Assembly (NCBI GenBank): GCA_038040485.1
Contig: JBBPIE010000024.1
Coordinates: forward strand, 1-64,000
Length of the DNA stretch: 64,000 nt
Direction: 5' to 3'
Source of the DNA: Onstottus_B arcticum
GTDB lineage: Bacteria > Acidobacteriota > Blastocatellia > UBA7656
Below, piece after piece: positions 63,909 through 64,000 of this stretch (its first letter is position 1; each line of letters opens with the position of its first letter). The notes below the pieces were generated by a model, which ran no database searches, was not told the DNA's origin, and worked only from the letters and a program-made list of their open reading frames with translations. Position numbers and translations under genes: made by a program.

Positions 63909-64000
63909 GCTTCGTGACGCCGAGCAACAAGTCGAGCGGCGCAGCGCGGTCTTCAAAAAAGAGCTTGGTCTCACCGATCTTGCGCTCACTCAGATACTGT
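63877..64000 (+). CDS. N-terminus of an APC-type amino-acid permease (partial)
   Basis: Starts at ATG 63877 and runs off the window after 41 codons. The segment QVERRSAVFKKELGLTDLALTQIL matches, from memory, the cytoplasmic N-terminus and beginning of helix 1 of APC-superfamily permeases. It overlaps the preceding small frame by 32 nt, so translation may be coupled or the upstream frame may be non-functional. Substrate cannot be told. Confidence 0.55.
   Translation, partial: MPEDPTQATAELRDAEQQVERRSAVFKKELGLTDLALTQIL

Overview
The window looks like a chromosomal segment of an Acidobacteriota bacterium, probably of the Blastocatellia type. This is inferred from content, not from a search. It has a standard ffh-rpsP-khpA-rimM-trmD-rplS operon. 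It also has a Ser/Thr kinase fused to TolB-like and TPR modules, many secreted TPR, beta-propeller, IPT and Rhs proteins, a B12-dependent ribonucleotide reductase, and GC-rich codons. There are no rRNA or tRNA genes, no CRISPR array and no insertion sequence that I can recognise.

Layout. 1-5.4 kb: the end of one large secreted Cys-rich protein and a complete tandem paralogue (1482 aa); the two share near-identical 3' ends including the terminator. 5.6-9.7 kb: the SRP/ribosome/tRNA-modification operon. 9.7-25.9 kb: mostly housekeeping and envelope genes (TPR proteins, an S9 peptidase, queC, a mutarotase-like protein, a flavin reductase, a kinase, hydrolases, a 3D-domain protein, a secreted HExxH protease). 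Repeat arrays lie at 13.05-13.32 kb and 14.48-14.67 kb. 26.4-39.9 kb: a surface/polymorphic-toxin region. A LamG/Ig/IPT protein with one stray YD motif precedes a 1791-aa Rhs protein with a variable C-terminal tip and a probable immunity gene. These are followed by an A+T-richer island holding a duplicated rhs fragment, orphan toxin tips, putative immunity genes and gene debris. 40.3-53.6 kb: a single-module HSP100-like ATPase, a SpoIID-like protein, a DedA protein, an M20 peptidase, a LeuA-family enzyme, a GT-C glycosyltransferase, an esterase, a ketopantoate reductase-like protein, and nrdJ with its own promoter and a long leader. 53.7-63.7 kb: a 53-aa basic protein, then acyl-CoA metabolism genes (acyl-CoA dehydrogenase, class III CoA-transferase, two MaoC-like hydratases, a thiolase/DUF35 fusion, an SDR), interrupted by a collagen-like exported protein and a broken VapBC pair. 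The window ends in the first codons of an APC-type permease.

The points most worth a second look are the Rhs cassette graveyard (34.7-39.9 kb), the recurrent 7-nt-periodic repeat tracts (30.4, 14.5, 61.5 and 62.8 kb), the four-copy REP-like element near 13.2 kb, the homogenised 3' ends of the tandem secreted proteins, and the repeated element in the nrdJ leader. All protein identities come from reading motifs by eye. No database search was run, so family names are recognitions and not measured hits.
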